Shown here one piece after another: positions 17,397-26,385 of a DNA stretch of 64,000 nt; within the stretch, counting starts at the first letter, position 1; each line of letters starts with the position of its first letter. This DNA is from JACKII01 sp965222315. GTDB taxonomy: Bacteria > Pseudomonadota > Alphaproteobacteria > Bin95. Location: NCBI GenBank assembly GCA_965222315.1, contig OZ244951.1, positions 930,001-994,000 of the forward strand. The letters run 5' to 3'. The position numbers and the translations under genes are program-made. A model generated the notes under the pieces. The model was given only the letters and a program-made list of their open reading frames with translations, was not told the DNA's origin and did no database searches.

Positions 17397-18062
17397 TCAA
17401 AATCCCTGATCCGGCCGGAGCTTAATGCCTATCTGATCACAGCCTGACGCCTGCAGCGCCTGTTCCAGGGTGGCGGTGACATCCTCGGTCTTCATCGTCG
17501 TGCACAGCTTCCAGGAGATGATGTAGCGGCTGTAATCGTCGAGGATCGTGCTGAGATAGAACCAGCCCCAGCCCGTTGCCCGGCAATGGTTTGCTCGCAA
17601 ACCATGAGAGGGGATGACCTTGAGATAGGTAAAGTCGGTCTGCCAGAGCTCATTCGGGCAGGTTGTCCTGTCATTGAACTCGTCGGCGGCCCGGATCACC
17701 ACATGCGCCGGCGCCGTGATCAGATCTTCAGCCTTCAGGATGCGGTAAGCCGATGATTCCGAGATAAAATATCGTTTCTCATCGGTGTATTTGACGGCCA
17801 GTTTCCGGGGCGTCAGGTCCTCATGGTCCAGCGCGAACGCCACGAAGTCCGCGCGCACAGTGTCGGGGGTACGGTTCCAGACCGCCCTCGGCCGCGGAGA
17901 ACGATCCGCCAGGGCTTCCGGGCCGCCGTCGACCCAGCGGGCATACCAGTCATAGTACGTGCTGCTGGGGATGCCGATCATCGAGAGTGTTCGTTTCACC
18001 GGCAGATGCGAGGCCTCGACCGTGCGGATGATTTCCAGCTTCTCGGAGGCGGGGTATCTCAT
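17397..18062 (-). pseudogene. Truncated IS3-family transposase orfB
   Basis: The 221-residue remnant begins like a complete OrfB (MRYPASEKLEIIRTVEASHLP) and reaches the rve/DDE integrase core: WQTDFTYL holds the first catalytic aspartate and ILDDYSRYI follows. It diverges from the family after ASGCDQI and stops at 17397, so the second Asp and the Glu of DDE are missing. It also carries about 13 extra residues between LKVI and GWGWFYL, encoded by a segment containing a 20-base palindrome. It cannot be an active transposase. Confidence 0.8.
17586..17605. repeat. 20-base palindrome inside orfB remnant
   Basis: ATGGTTTGC and GCAAACCAT form 9-base perfect arms around TC. It lies in the roughly 39-base in-frame segment that is extra relative to the related OrfB sequences I remember. 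This looks like a small palindromic insertion into a coding sequence. Confidence 0.45.
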
Positions 18063-18084
18063 GTGTCGTCCTCCCTAGCCCCGG

Positions 18085-18432
18085 TCATGCTTTTTTCAGC
18101 AGCCGGTTTTCCAAGGTCAGCTCGGCAACGACTTCCTTCAGGGCCACCGCCTCTGAGCGCAATTCTTTGTCCTCCGGCGCCGTGGCCTGACGCGCCGTGT
18201 CACCGGCCAGGCGACGCTTGCCGGCTTCCAGGAACTCCTTCGACCAGGTGTAGTACAGGCTTTCGGCGATACCCTCGCGCCGGCACAGGGCGGCAATGCT
18301 CTCTTCGCCACGCAGACCAGCCAACACGACGCGGATCTTCTCCTCTGCCGAATAGTGCTTGCGGGTCTTCCGCTTGATGCCTCTGACCAGCTTGTCAGCC
18401 GCGTCCTTCGATGTTCCGGATTTCTTGTTCAT
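18085..18432 (-). CDS. IS3-family transposase orfA (helix-turn-helix subunit)
   Basis: The 115-residue protein has a basic N-terminus, then a helix-turn-helix of the transposase_8 type (KHYSAEEKIRVVLAGLRGEESIAALCRREGIAESLYYTWSKEF, split by its turn near 55) and a leucine-zipper tail ENRLLKKA. It lies 22 bases before orfB. The A6G run at its end is not followed by an open -1 frame into orfB, so the two were probably translated separately. With orfB broken, the element is immobile. Confidence 0.8.
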   Translation of the reverse strand: MNKKSGTSKDAADKLVRGIKRKTRKHYSAEEKIRVVLAGLRGEESIAALCRREGIAESLYYTWSKEFLEAGKRRLAGDTARQATAPEDKELRSEAVALKEVVAELTLENRLLKKA

Positions 18433-18515
18433 CTTCGCTCCATAGTGGCTTCGATGAACCAGAAATCCTCCGTTCCTCATGCCCTCAATTCTGTCCGACA
18501 AGCGCTGACGTCACA

Positions 18516-18873
18516 CACCAGCCCTTGCCATAGGGGGCGTCCACATATGAATCAAATCCGAAGTGATCCGGCGAGGTTTATAGAAGCGTCCAGTTTACAG
18601 CCCGAACAGGGGAGGCAAATTCGGTGAACAGGGGTTTTTCTCGACACCAACCGGCGTTTTTGGAGGCCCGAAGAGTAGAGGGGGGGGCTCCATATCCTGC
18701 AATGCATACGTCGGGCCATATGTCAGGGATGGCCTCCCTCTATCCGAAAATCTTCGAGCTATCACCGCAGACCATCGGCGACGGTCGCCGTTTGTTTATT
18801 ATTCGCACGGCCGTGTGACGTCCCATTGACGGTCCAAATCTTACTTCCAAGCTCCAGGAAGCGAGTACCGGCT
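18516..18873. other. Intergenic region between IS remnant and hydrolase gene
   Basis: This 358-base stretch has a run of eight G at 18680-18687 and several short frames, such as 18624-18818 on the plus strand, none with recognisable similarity or a ribosome site. It is downstream of the minus-strand transporter operon. I see no gene in it. Confidence 0.4.
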
Positions 18874-19566
18874 TCAAGACCGAGCATTTTTAGTTAGCCA
18901 GCCGATCACCTCGTCCGTGCTCGCGATGTCGCCGAAGATCAGGTAGAAATTGATCAGCGAGGCATTGTGTTCTTCGTCTGAATTGGCCGCATTGCCGTCG
19001 GTCACCATTATTGTCTTGAAGTTCATCATCATGGCGTCACGGGCGGAGGACTCGCAGCAAACATTTGTCACCGTGCCCGTGATGATTACCGTGTCGTAGC
19101 CGCCGGCCCGCAGCCGCTCCGGCAGGTCGGAGGAGCCGGGCAGGAAGGCCGAGTAACGGTATTTCAGCACCCGCTCGTCCTCCGGCTTTACGTCCAGGTC
19201 CGGCCAGAGCTGATGGCCGACGCCACTTTCCGACATGCTCTCGATCCGTTTCGCGGTCGCTTCCGGCGGCGTCATCTCATGCAGGGTCGACCAGCTTTCC
19301 AGGCAATTGTCGTCGTGGGTGTTCTGGATCCAGAACACCTTGCCACCCGTCGCGCGCGCAGTCTCCGCCAGGCGGTTGACGTTCGGCACGATCTCCGGCG
19401 CGGTTTCGCAGAGCGCATGGGCGACGCCTGGCACCATGAAGCCGTTTTGCAGGTCGATGACGATCAGCGCTGTCTTGGCCGGATCGAGGTTTGCGTGCGG
19501 ATGCGCCGTGCCACGGCGAGCGATGACGGTATCGACGACATGGTCGGGGATGGCGATCTTGTGCAT
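18874..19566 (-). CDS. Isochorismatase-fold cysteine hydrolase
   Basis: This 230-residue enzyme of the isochorismatase-like family has its Asp-Lys-Cys triad visible: D38 in VIDLQNGF, K135 in VLKYRYSAF and C170 in GTVTNVCCESSARDA. Relatives hydrolyse C-N bonds in nicotinamide, N-carbamoylsarcosine, ureidoacrylate or biuret. It is the last gene of the transporter operon, 15 bases after the DapA-like gene, which supports a role in processing an imported amide. The exact substrate is not readable from sequence. Confidence 0.82.
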   Translation of the reverse strand: MHKIAIPDHVVDTVIARRGTAHPHANLDPAKTALIVIDLQNGFMVPGVAHALCETAPEIVPNVNRLAETARATGGKVFWIQNTHDDNCLESWSTLHEMTPPEATAKRIESMSESGVGHQLWPDLDVKPEDERVLKYRYSAFLPGSSDLPERLRAGGYDTVIITGTVTNVCCESSARDAMMMNFKTIMVTDGNAANSDEEHNASLINFYLIFGDIASTDEVIGWLTKNARS

Positions 19567-19581
19567 GGGCGGGGTTCCTTC

Positions 19582-20532
19582 TTAGCGGGCAGGCGGGTAG
19601 GGCAGGGAGGCAAGGTCCGCGTCTAGCGTTCTTGCCTCATCGGGCGAGAGCGGCAGCAGCGGCGCGCGCACCGGGCCGGCGGCAAGGCCGAGGTGCTGCA
19701 TCCAGTGTTTCAGAGCTGCAGCCGGAGAATGCCCGCGGTCGAGCGGGCCGATGATCCAGCGCTGATAGAACCGCCGCCAGGGCTCCAGCTTCCGCCATGT
19801 TTCGAGGGCCGCTTGTGCGTCTCCGCCCGCAAGAGCCTTGCGGTAGCCACGGACCGGCTGCCAGTCCGCCGTCTGGTAGAGATAGGGCTCCGGGTCGGCA
19901 TAGAGCGGCAGCGAAGGAACGTTCAGCAGATCCCGCAGCCATTGGTCCTCGTGCGGGTCGCAAACGGTGCAATGGTTGCCCACCAGCGCCCGCAGGTTTG
20001 AGACGGCCTTGGTCCCGCCGGTCGCCTTGATGCCCAGCACCAAGCCGCGTTCTGCCAGCGCCTCTATCACGGCGTGGCCGAAGCTCATGCCGGGCGCAGG
20101 CGACTCGAACAGCACCAGCGGCAGGCCGGCCGCTTCGACGGCCGCTTCGGCGCAGACGTTCAATTCCGCGTCCTGATAAGGCCCGCGCGGCCGCATCAGC
20201 ACGATGTGATGCGCGCCTGCCTGTCCGGCGTGACGGGCCAGCGTTAGCGTCTCGGCCAATGCGTAATGGGTAATGACAACACCGACCGGCAGACCACTGG
20301 GCCCGCCGCCGCCATCGATAAGCGCTTCCAGCGCCGCCATGCGTTCGTCAAGGGTCAGCGACCAGCCTTCGCCCATGATGCCGTGGCAGAACACGCCGTC
20401 CAAGAACAGGGCCTCACGGTAATGGCGGGCGTTGGCGGCAATGCCGTCGAGGTCGAGCGAGCCATCCGCCCGGAAGGGCGTGGCGATGGCGGCCCAGATC
20501 CCCTTCAGCGATGGCCTGGTTCCCGTCGCCAT
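19582..20532 (-). CDS. Dihydrodipicolinate synthase (DapA) superfamily protein
   Basis: The 316-residue TIM-barrel protein has the DapA-family opening GIWAAIATPF, the GxxGE loop GIMGEGWSLT (51-60) and the Schiff-base lysine in LGIKATGG (K169). The usual catalytic tyrosine of the YNxP motif is replaced by phenylalanine (LFESP, F142). It is therefore unlikely to be lysine-biosynthetic DapA and more likely an aldolase or hydrolase for an unidentified keto acid. ATG 20532 starts the family homology; the frame extends 42 codons upstream into the ATPase gene. Confidence 0.72.
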   Translation of the reverse strand: MATGTRPSLKGIWAAIATPFRADGSLDLDGIAANARHYREALFLDGVFCHGIMGEGWSLTLDERMAALEALIDGGGGPSGLPVGVVITHYALAETLTLARHAGQAGAHHIVLMRPRGPYQDAELNVCAEAAVEAAGLPLVLFESPAPGMSFGHAVIEALAERGLVLGIKATGGTKAVSNLRALVGNHCTVCDPHEDQWLRDLLNVPSLPLYADPEPYLYQTADWQPVRGYRKALAGGDAQAALETWRKLEPWRRFYQRWIIGPLDRGHSPAAALKHWMQHLGLAAGPVRAPLLPLSPDEARTLDADLASLPYPPAR

Positions 20533-20548
20533 ATCCCGCGTCCCTCTC

Positions 20549-21598
20549 TTAGCCAAGCGGCCCAAGCGGCGCAGGGTCGCCCTGGCGGCGGCAGGCGACC
20601 GTCTGATTGCCGATGGTGAGCGTCTCCGGCACTGCTTCCCCACAGGCATTCTCCGCATGGAGGCAGCGTGGGGCGAAGGCGCAGCCGGGCGGCATGCGCG
20701 TCAGGTCCGGCGGCATGCCGGGGATCGGTTGCAGGATAGAGCCCCGCTTTGCCCCATGTACTGTCGAGGCGAGCAAGCCTGCGGTATAAGGGTGGTGCGG
20801 CCGCTCGATCACGTCCACCGCCGGGCCATGCTCGACGAAGCGGCCTGCATACATGACGGCCAGTTCGTCGGCGATTTCCGCCGCAACGCCCACATCATGG
20901 GTCACGAACATCACCGCCATGCCCAATTCACGCTGCAACTCCCGCAGCAACAGCACGATCTGAATCTGTACCGTCACGTCCAACGCGGTGGTCGGCTCGT
21001 CGGCTAGCAACAGGTCGGGCTTACAGGCGAGCGCCAGCGCAATCATTGCCCGCTGCCGCATACCGCCGGACATTTCATGTGGGTATGCCTTCATCCGCCG
21101 GGCCGCGGAGGGGATTTGCACCAGTTCCAGCAGTTCCAGCGCGCGGGCGCGGGCCTTGTTCCAGGAAACATGCTCGTGCCGGACAATGCTTTCGGCAATT
21201 TGGCTGCCGACGGTGAACACCGGGTCCAGCGCTGTCATGGGCTCCTGAAATATCATGGAGACGCGCGCGCCGCGGATGTTGCGCATTTCCCGCTCCGGCA
21301 GGCCGACCAGATCGGTACCGCCGAAATTGATCTGTCCTTCAACGGTCGTTGTTGCCTTCGGCAGGATGCCGGCGATGGCGCGGAGGGTGACGCTCTTGCC
21401 AGAACCGGACTCGCCCAGAATGCAAAGCACGCGGCCTGGATCGACGTCGAAGCTGACACCGTTGACGGCGGCGATGGAACCCGCGCGGGTCGCGAATTGA
21501 ACGCGCAGGTCTCGGATGCTGACCAACGGTTCGCGGGCGGATTCCGCCGCAGCAACCGCCGCGGTGTCATCGCCAACGTCGTAGGGTTGGTCAGACAT
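20549..21598 (-). CDS. Oligopeptide/dipeptide ABC transporter ATPase (OppD/DppD type)
   Basis: The 349-residue ATPase has Walker A GESGSGKS (62-69), the ABC signature MSGGMRQR, Walker B LLLADEPTTALD and a switch histidine in FVTHDVGV. The C-terminal oligopeptide/dipeptide transporter extension with PHHPYTAGLL and cysteines in the RCLHAENAC region is present; that extension often binds an iron-sulfur cluster or zinc. It pairs with the next ATPase at 21591-22646, overlapping it by eight bases. Confidence 0.92.
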   Translation of the reverse strand: MSDQPYDVGDDTAAVAAAESAREPLVSIRDLRVQFATRAGSIAAVNGVSFDVDPGRVLCILGESGSGKSVTLRAIAGILPKATTTVEGQINFGGTDLVGLPEREMRNIRGARVSMIFQEPMTALDPVFTVGSQIAESIVRHEHVSWNKARARALELLELVQIPSAARRMKAYPHEMSGGMRQRAMIALALACKPDLLLADEPTTALDVTVQIQIVLLLRELQRELGMAVMFVTHDVGVAAEIADELAVMYAGRFVEHGPAVDVIERPHHPYTAGLLASTVHGAKRGSILQPIPGMPPDLTRMPPGCAFAPRCLHAENACGEAVPETLTIGNQTVACRRQGDPAPLGPLG

Positions 21599-22646
21599 GG
21601 TCAAGCTGAGCATGGCGTATCTCCTGCGCCCTTGGGTGATGGGCGGCTGGATCGTAAAGATGGCAGGCTGCGAAATGGTCATGGCCGCCATAAGACTGCG
21701 CCACCAAACGCGGTGCTTTCTCGGCGCAGACGGGCGCCGCGAACGGACAGCGCGTGCGGAAGCGGCAGCCGCTCGGCGGGTCGATTGGGTTCGGCGGGTC
21801 GCCGGTCAGCGGCGCTTTCTCCGTCCGCTTGCGAGGTGACATGCTCGGCATCGCCGCCAGCAGCGCCTGCGTATAGGGATGGCGCGGCGCGTCGTAGATG
21901 TTTTCGACAGGTCCGATCTCCACCATCTTGCCCAGATACATGACCATAACCCGGTCACTGATGTAACGGACGACGCTAAGGTCATGGCTGATGAAGACAT
22001 AGGTCAGGCCGAAATCCGCCTTGATCTCGCCCAGCAGGTTGAGCACCTGGGCCTCCACCGACTTGTCGAGGGCGGAGACGGCTTCATCCAGCACCAACAG
22101 CTTCGGCTCGAACGCTAGCGCGCGGGAAATGTTGACCCGTTGCCGTTGGCCGCCCGACAACTCGTGCGGATATCGGTTGGCGTAGATGTTGGGGGCGAGG
22201 CCTACCCGCTCCAGCAGGGAGACGGCGCGCTCCAGCGCTTCCTTCTTCGGGACGCCCTGTACCATGGGTCCGAACGCGATGGATTGGGCGATGGAAAGGC
22301 GCGGGTTCAGGGAGGAATAGCTGTCCTGAAACACCATCTGCATCTGGCGGTAGAGGGCGTTGGTCGAAATACCCTCCGGCTTGTCCACCGGCTTCCCGTC
22401 GAAAATGACTTCGCCTGCATCCGGAGGGATCAGATGCAGCAGCAGGCGGGCGGTTGTGCTCTTGCCGCAGCCGGACTCGCCGACGATGCCGAGCGTCTCT
22501 CCCTTATGGACCTCGAAACTGACATCGTCGACTGCCTGGACGACGGATTTCTTGGCGAACACCCTGCCCTTAATCGGGAAGTGCTTGCGCAAATCATTCG
22601 CGACCAACAAGGGCCGCAGCGGAGAGGTGGGAGTTGCAGCAGTCAT
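21591..22646 (-). CDS. Oligopeptide/dipeptide ABC transporter ATPase (OppF/DppF type)
   Basis: The 351-residue ATPase has Walker A GESGCGKS (56-63), signature LSGGQRQR, Walker B LLVLDEAVSALD and switch histidine FISHDLSV. The C-terminal extension contains RHPYTQALLAAMP and RFRTRCPFAAPVC. The serine of the usual DEPVSALD is DEAVSALD here, a minor variant. ATG 22646 was chosen; the frame is open further upstream within the permease gene. Permease and ATPase genes overlap by four bases (ATGA). Confidence 0.92.
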   Translation of the reverse strand: MTAATPTSPLRPLLVANDLRKHFPIKGRVFAKKSVVQAVDDVSFEVHKGETLGIVGESGCGKSTTARLLLHLIPPDAGEVIFDGKPVDKPEGISTNALYRQMQMVFQDSYSSLNPRLSIAQSIAFGPMVQGVPKKEALERAVSLLERVGLAPNIYANRYPHELSGGQRQRVNISRALAFEPKLLVLDEAVSALDKSVEAQVLNLLGEIKADFGLTYVFISHDLSVVRYISDRVMVMYLGKMVEIGPVENIYDAPRHPYTQALLAAMPSMSPRKRTEKAPLTGDPPNPIDPPSGCRFRTRCPFAAPVCAEKAPRLVAQSYGGHDHFAACHLYDPAAHHPRAQEIRHAQLDHV

Positions 22647-23548
22647 ACGCGCACATCCATGGCCTGGCGCAGGCCGTCGCTCATCAGGTTGAAGCTCATC
22701 GAGGTGATGAAGATCGCGATGCCGGGTAGCGCAGCGATAGTCGGGTTCACCCAGATTGCCTGGCGGAGATTGTTCAGCATCAGGCCCCATTCCGCATCCG
22801 GCGGTGTCACGCCAAGCCCGAGGAAGCTCAGCCCCGCCGCCAGGATGATAGCGATGGAGATCAGGCTGGTCGTGTAGATCAGGATCGGCCCCAGCACGTT
22901 GTTGAGCACGTGGTACCACATGATCGTGGCGGGTCTGGCGCCGCTGATCCGGGCGGCGTCGACAAAGTCGAGCGTGCGAACCTGGGCCGTCACCGTCTCC
23001 GAGATGCGGACGATAGGCGGGATGAAGGTAATGGTCAGCGCCAGGATCGTGTTCTCCAGGCCGCTGCCGAGGATTCCGCAAATCGCGATGGCCAGCAGGA
23101 TCGACGGGAATGCGTACAGCACATCCATGCCCCGCATGATCAGCGAGTTGACCCAGCCGCGGAAATAGCCGGCGGCGATGCCGAGCAGACCCCCGATCAG
23201 CAGGGCGAACACCACGGGCATGACGCCCGAAATCAACGAGAGGCGCGCGCCATAAAGCAGGCGGCTGAGCAGGTCGCGGCCGGTCTCGTCGGTGCCGAGA
23301 ATGTGCCCCTTGTAGCCGAACTCTTTCAGCCGGCCGAGGATGGAGCCCTTCATCGGGTCGTGGGTGGCGATCAGGGGCGCAAAGATGGCCATCAGAACGA
23401 TCAGGACAAGAATGCCGATTACCACCAGCGTGACCTTGTCCTTACTGAGGCGCTCCCAGACCCGTCCCCAATAACCGATTCCCTCCTGGGCGCGGGCCAG
23501 CGCGTCTTCTGCATCAGTCGGGACGGGGGCTGCGTGAGCCGTAGTCAT
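22643..23548 (-). CDS. Peptide-type ABC transporter permease (DppC type)
   Basis: The 301-residue inner-membrane permease has a cytoplasmic N-terminus, a first helix near 38-60, a large periplasmic loop containing the family signature GTDETGRDLLSRLLYGAR near 91-108, then five more helices. The EAA-like loop that contacts the ATPases contains DAARISGARP near 197. It forms a heterodimer with the DppB-type permease at 23563, whose stop it follows by 14 bases. Confidence 0.92.
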   Translation of the reverse strand: MTTAHAAPVPTDAEDALARAQEGIGYWGRVWERLSKDKVTLVVIGILVLIVLMAIFAPLIATHDPMKGSILGRLKEFGYKGHILGTDETGRDLLSRLLYGARLSLISGVMPVVFALLIGGLLGIAAGYFRGWVNSLIMRGMDVLYAFPSILLAIAICGILGSGLENTILALTITFIPPIVRISETVTAQVRTLDFVDAARISGARPATIMWYHVLNNVLGPILIYTTSLISIAIILAAGLSFLGLGVTPPDAEWGLMLNNLRQAIWVNPTIAALPGIAIFITSMSFNLMSDGLRQAMDVRV

Positions 23549-23562
23549 GATTCCAAGTCCCC

Positions 23563-24504
23563 CTAGCGGCGCATGCGCGGGTCGATCAGTGCCTGCAGCA
23601 CGTCGACCAGAATGTTGATGACCACGAACAGCGCCGCCAGCGCCAAGATCGTGGCGGAGAGTACTGGCACGTCCCGGCGGAATATGGCGAGGTTCATCAG
23701 GTTGCCGGAGCCAGGCCAGTTGAAAACCGTCTCCACCAGGATCGACCCTCCGATCAGGTAGCCGAATTGCAGGCCCATGACCGCCAGTACCGAAGGCGCC
23801 GCGTTCTTCATGATGTGAAGCAGGATGCGCCGTTTAAGCAGGCCCTTGGCGTGCAGGGTCGTAACGAATTCCTGGCTGATGATCTCCAGCACGCTCGCCC
23901 GGACAAGGCGGCTGACGACGCCCATGGGGATGAGCGACAGCGTAACGACGGGCAGGATCAGATGCTTGATCTGCTCCCATGTTGAAGGGAAGCCCTGCGG
24001 CCCCATGCCCTGCGCCGGCAGCACGTTGTAGGTGACGGAAAAGATGGCGACGAGGACGATGCCCACCCAATAGTGCGGCAGGCTCACGCCCATGATCGCC
24101 AGGCCGGAAAGCAGCTTGTCGAGCCAGCCGCCGCGTCCCACGGCCGCCAGCGCGCCCAAAATGATGCCAAGGGCAAAGCCGAGGATAGCGGCGGGCACCG
24201 CCAGTTTCAGCGTATTGCCGATGGCCGAGGTCAGATCATTCAGAACCGGCTGGTTCGTAAAGATCGAGACGCCCAGATCGCCCTGGATGAGATTGCCGAG
24301 CCAGATCAGGTATTGCTCGTGTACCGGGCGGTCGAGGCCGAATTTCTGACGCAGTAGGTCTGCGACTTCTTTGGGCGCTTCCGGCGGGATCAGCAGGTCG
24401 GCGACGTCGCCGGGCGACAACTGCACAAGCCCGAAGATCACGACCGAGACACCCAGTAGGATCGGCACGGCGTAGGCGATGCGCCGGAGGATAAACAGTT
24501 CCAT
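23563..24504 (-). CDS. Peptide-type ABC transporter permease (DppB type)
   Basis: The 313-residue permease begins with the classical MELFILRRIAYAVPILLGVSVVIFGL helix (split here by its conserved arginines) and the periplasmic ...GLDRPVHEQYLIWL segment. Helices at about 100-125, 135-160, 180-200, 240-260 and 285-305 follow. The ATPase-contact loop is RLVRASVLEIISQEFVTT with ARAKGL-like AKGLLKRR. It follows the binding-protein gene by 74 bases, a gap that allows differential expression. Confidence 0.92.
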   Translation of the reverse strand: MELFILRRIAYAVPILLGVSVVIFGLVQLSPGDVADLLIPPEAPKEVADLLRQKFGLDRPVHEQYLIWLGNLIQGDLGVSIFTNQPVLNDLTSAIGNTLKLAVPAAILGFALGIILGALAAVGRGGWLDKLLSGLAIMGVSLPHYWVGIVLVAIFSVTYNVLPAQGMGPQGFPSTWEQIKHLILPVVTLSLIPMGVVSRLVRASVLEIISQEFVTTLHAKGLLKRRILLHIMKNAAPSVLAVMGLQFGYLIGGSILVETVFNWPGSGNLMNLAIFRRDVPVLSATILALAALFVVINILVDVLQALIDPRMRR

Positions 24505-24578
24505 GGATAATGTTTTCCGGATGGAAGGCGATGAAATGGAGGTGGAGGACTCCGTCAGTCCTCCACCGCCGGTGCGGC

Positions 24579-26198
24579 CTACTTCAGGTCAACACTGGTG
24601 AAGTCCTGGAACCAGCTTTGCGCGGAGACAAAGCCTGTCACGTCCGTGCTCATCGCGCGCGGGTTCAGGTCGTGCACGATCCAGAGCCAGGGGGCTTCGT
24701 CCACTAGGATCTCGTTCAGGCGCGGGATTTTTTCCGCTGCAACCGCCGGATCGGTGGAGTTTTGGATTTCCGCCAGGATCGTGTCCCATTCCTCATTCTG
24801 GAAATGGCCCCAGTTGGAGCCGTTCGGCGCCATATTGCCGGACCAGAACCATCGCGCCATCTGGGAGATGTCGGAGGACACCAAGCTTATGTTCATCGCA
24901 TCCGCGCCGAGAGCCTGCGGGCCGGTCGGCTCGTTGCGGAAGGCAACCAGCATCGTGCCCCATTCGACCACCTCGAAGTCGATCTCGATGCTGCACTCCG
25001 CCAGCATTTGCTGCAGATACTCGTTCATCGGCAACGGCAGCATCTGGCCGGAGCCGCTGGTGGAGATCATCACCGTGGCCTTGGCCGGATTGTCTGGTCC
25101 ATAACCGGCTTCCTTCAGCAGCGACATCGCCTTCTCGGTATCGAGAGTGTAGGCGTTTTCCGGATCACCGAACTTGTCACCGCCCTTCTTGAAGAAGCCA
25201 TAGGACGGCTCCGCGGTGCCGTTCAGCAGCTCGACCATGCCATCCCGGTCGATGCAGTAGTTGGCGGCCTGGCGCACGCGCTTGTCGGCGAAAGGCGAGT
25301 CGGTCTTGGCGAGATTGAATACCCAGGGCCAGTTGTGCGGGTAACTGTTGGTGACAAGCTCATAGCCCGCGCCCTTCAGGCTCGGGATCGCGTCCGGCGG
25401 TGGCACCTCGATCCAATCGACCTGACCGGAGCGCAGCGCGGCGAGGCGGGTGGTTGCTTCGGGCATGGGGTAGAGTTCCATCCCGTCCAGTTTCGGCACC
25501 CGGTTCGGATCCCAATAGTCCGCGTTCTTGGTGAGGCTTACGCTGATGCGCGGCTTGAAGTCGGTAATCTTGAACGGCCCGGTGCCGGCGGGCGCCTTGG
25601 CAAACGCTGCCCAATCGCTGCCGACCGCCTCAAACTGGGCCGGGCTCGAATAGAGCATGTAGACCAAGAGGTACGGAAAGTAGCTGAGTGGCTGGTTGGT
25701 GGTGATCTCCAGCGTGTAGTCGTCAATCTTCTTGTACGCGGCGACGTTGGGATTGCGCGCCCGGACAATGGCGGAGCCTTGTGGCTCGAACTGTGGGGAA
25801 TCAGGATTGTAGTAGCGTTCCAGGTTCCAGACGGCTGCGTCGGCGTTGAACGGGGACCCATCGTGGAAGGTCACGCCCTGGCGCAGTTTGAATGTCCACT
25901 TGGTGGGGTCATTCGGGTCCTGGGTCCAGCTTTCGGCGAGGCCGGGGCGGATATCCGCCAGCGTGTCGGCGCTGGAAAGATCCCAGAGTACCAGCCCCTC
26001 AAAAATCGGATAGCCGAGGAAGCGCATGCCCTCATAGCCATTGTTCGGCATGCCGGTCGTCGTCGGCACGTCGGACGCGGTCATCGCGATGCGGAGCGTT
26101 CCCCCGGCATCGGCCGGTGCGCTGATGCCAAAGCTCAGCGCCAGCGCGCTGGCGGCCAGCATCAGGTGGCGCCACGGGCGGTGGAAAGTAAGCCTCAT
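24579..26198 (-). CDS. Periplasmic substrate-binding protein of peptide-type ABC transporter
   Basis: This 539-residue family-5 solute-binding protein has a Sec signal peptide (about 1-30, ending PADAGG). Characteristic segments are the FKLRQGVTFHDGSPFNADAAVW signature near 95 and the GTGPFKI strand near 185. Family 5 proteins bind di- and oligopeptides, nickel, glutathione, opines and other amides, so substrate is open. ATG 26198 follows GGGAG by nine bases. It is the first gene of the operon and divergent from the AtzG-like gene. Confidence 0.9.
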   Translation of the reverse strand: MRLTFHRPWRHLMLAASALALSFGISAPADAGGTLRIAMTASDVPTTTGMPNNGYEGMRFLGYPIFEGLVLWDLSSADTLADIRPGLAESWTQDPNDPTKWTFKLRQGVTFHDGSPFNADAAVWNLERYYNPDSPQFEPQGSAIVRARNPNVAAYKKIDDYTLEITTNQPLSYFPYLLVYMLYSSPAQFEAVGSDWAAFAKAPAGTGPFKITDFKPRISVSLTKNADYWDPNRVPKLDGMELYPMPEATTRLAALRSGQVDWIEVPPPDAIPSLKGAGYELVTNSYPHNWPWVFNLAKTDSPFADKRVRQAANYCIDRDGMVELLNGTAEPSYGFFKKGGDKFGDPENAYTLDTEKAMSLLKEAGYGPDNPAKATVMISTSGSGQMLPLPMNEYLQQMLAECSIEIDFEVVEWGTMLVAFRNEPTGPQALGADAMNISLVSSDISQMARWFWSGNMAPNGSNWGHFQNEEWDTILAEIQNSTDPAVAAEKIPRLNEILVDEAPWLWIVHDLNPRAMSTDVTGFVSAQSWFQDFTSVDLK

Positions 26199-26339
26199 TA
26201 AAGGGTCTCCCTTGGACCGGATTGCTGTAGTCAACTTCGGGTGCCAAGCCAGTCCGCGCTCATGCGGGTCGGGCGCTTAGCATCCCGTCATTCCGCAATA
26301 CGCAAGAGCTGTGCCAACTGCCGGGGAGAGGTCATATTC

Positions 26340-26356
26340 TGGCATAAAAATTGCTT
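26340..26356 (+). promoter_or_regulatory. Candidate sigma-54 (-24/-12) promoter
   Basis: TGGCATAAAAATTGCTT matches the RpoN consensus TGGCAC-N5-TTGC with exact spacing and a single C-to-T difference. Transcription would start near 26366, about 20 bases before ATG 26386, with CAGGAG as ribosome site in between. Sigma-54 promoters commonly serve nitrogen-responsive genes, which fits the amidase genes downstream. No clear upstream activator site was recognised. Confidence 0.6.
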
Positions 26357-26385
26357 GAAACTCGCGGAATAGCTAGCAGGAGCCA

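Larger units (their letters stand above)
17397..18515 (-). mobile_element. Truncated IS3-family element
   Basis: The element retains its orfA end, the whole of orfA and about two thirds of orfB. Its outer edge on the right is probably near 18515, where the minus strand reads TGTGACGTCAGCGCTTGTC, a TG-type IS end. On the left it breaks off inside orfB at about 17400. The unlabelled stretch 17263-17396 has no gene I recognise and may be the scar of the rearrangement that removed the rest. Confidence 0.75.

Noticed and set aside
18085..18096. A6G run at the end of orfA as a programmed -1 frameshift site
   Set aside because: The -1 frame meets a stop soon after, and orfB lies in the other frame, so the run does not lead to a fusion.
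18624..18818. 64-residue frame between the IS remnant and the isochorismatase-fold gene
   Set aside because: No ribosome site, no similarity and no plausible structure; likely chance.
19582..20658. DapA-like protein starting at 20658
   Set aside because: The extra 42 residues are arginine/proline-rich and overlap the ATPase gene in another frame; family homology begins after ATG 20532.
26228..26250. Possible second sigma-54 promoter on the minus strand before the binding-protein gene (TGGCAC followed by TTGA)
   Set aside because: The spacing is six bases instead of five and the -12 element reads TTGA rather than TTGC; sigma-54 spacing is strict.
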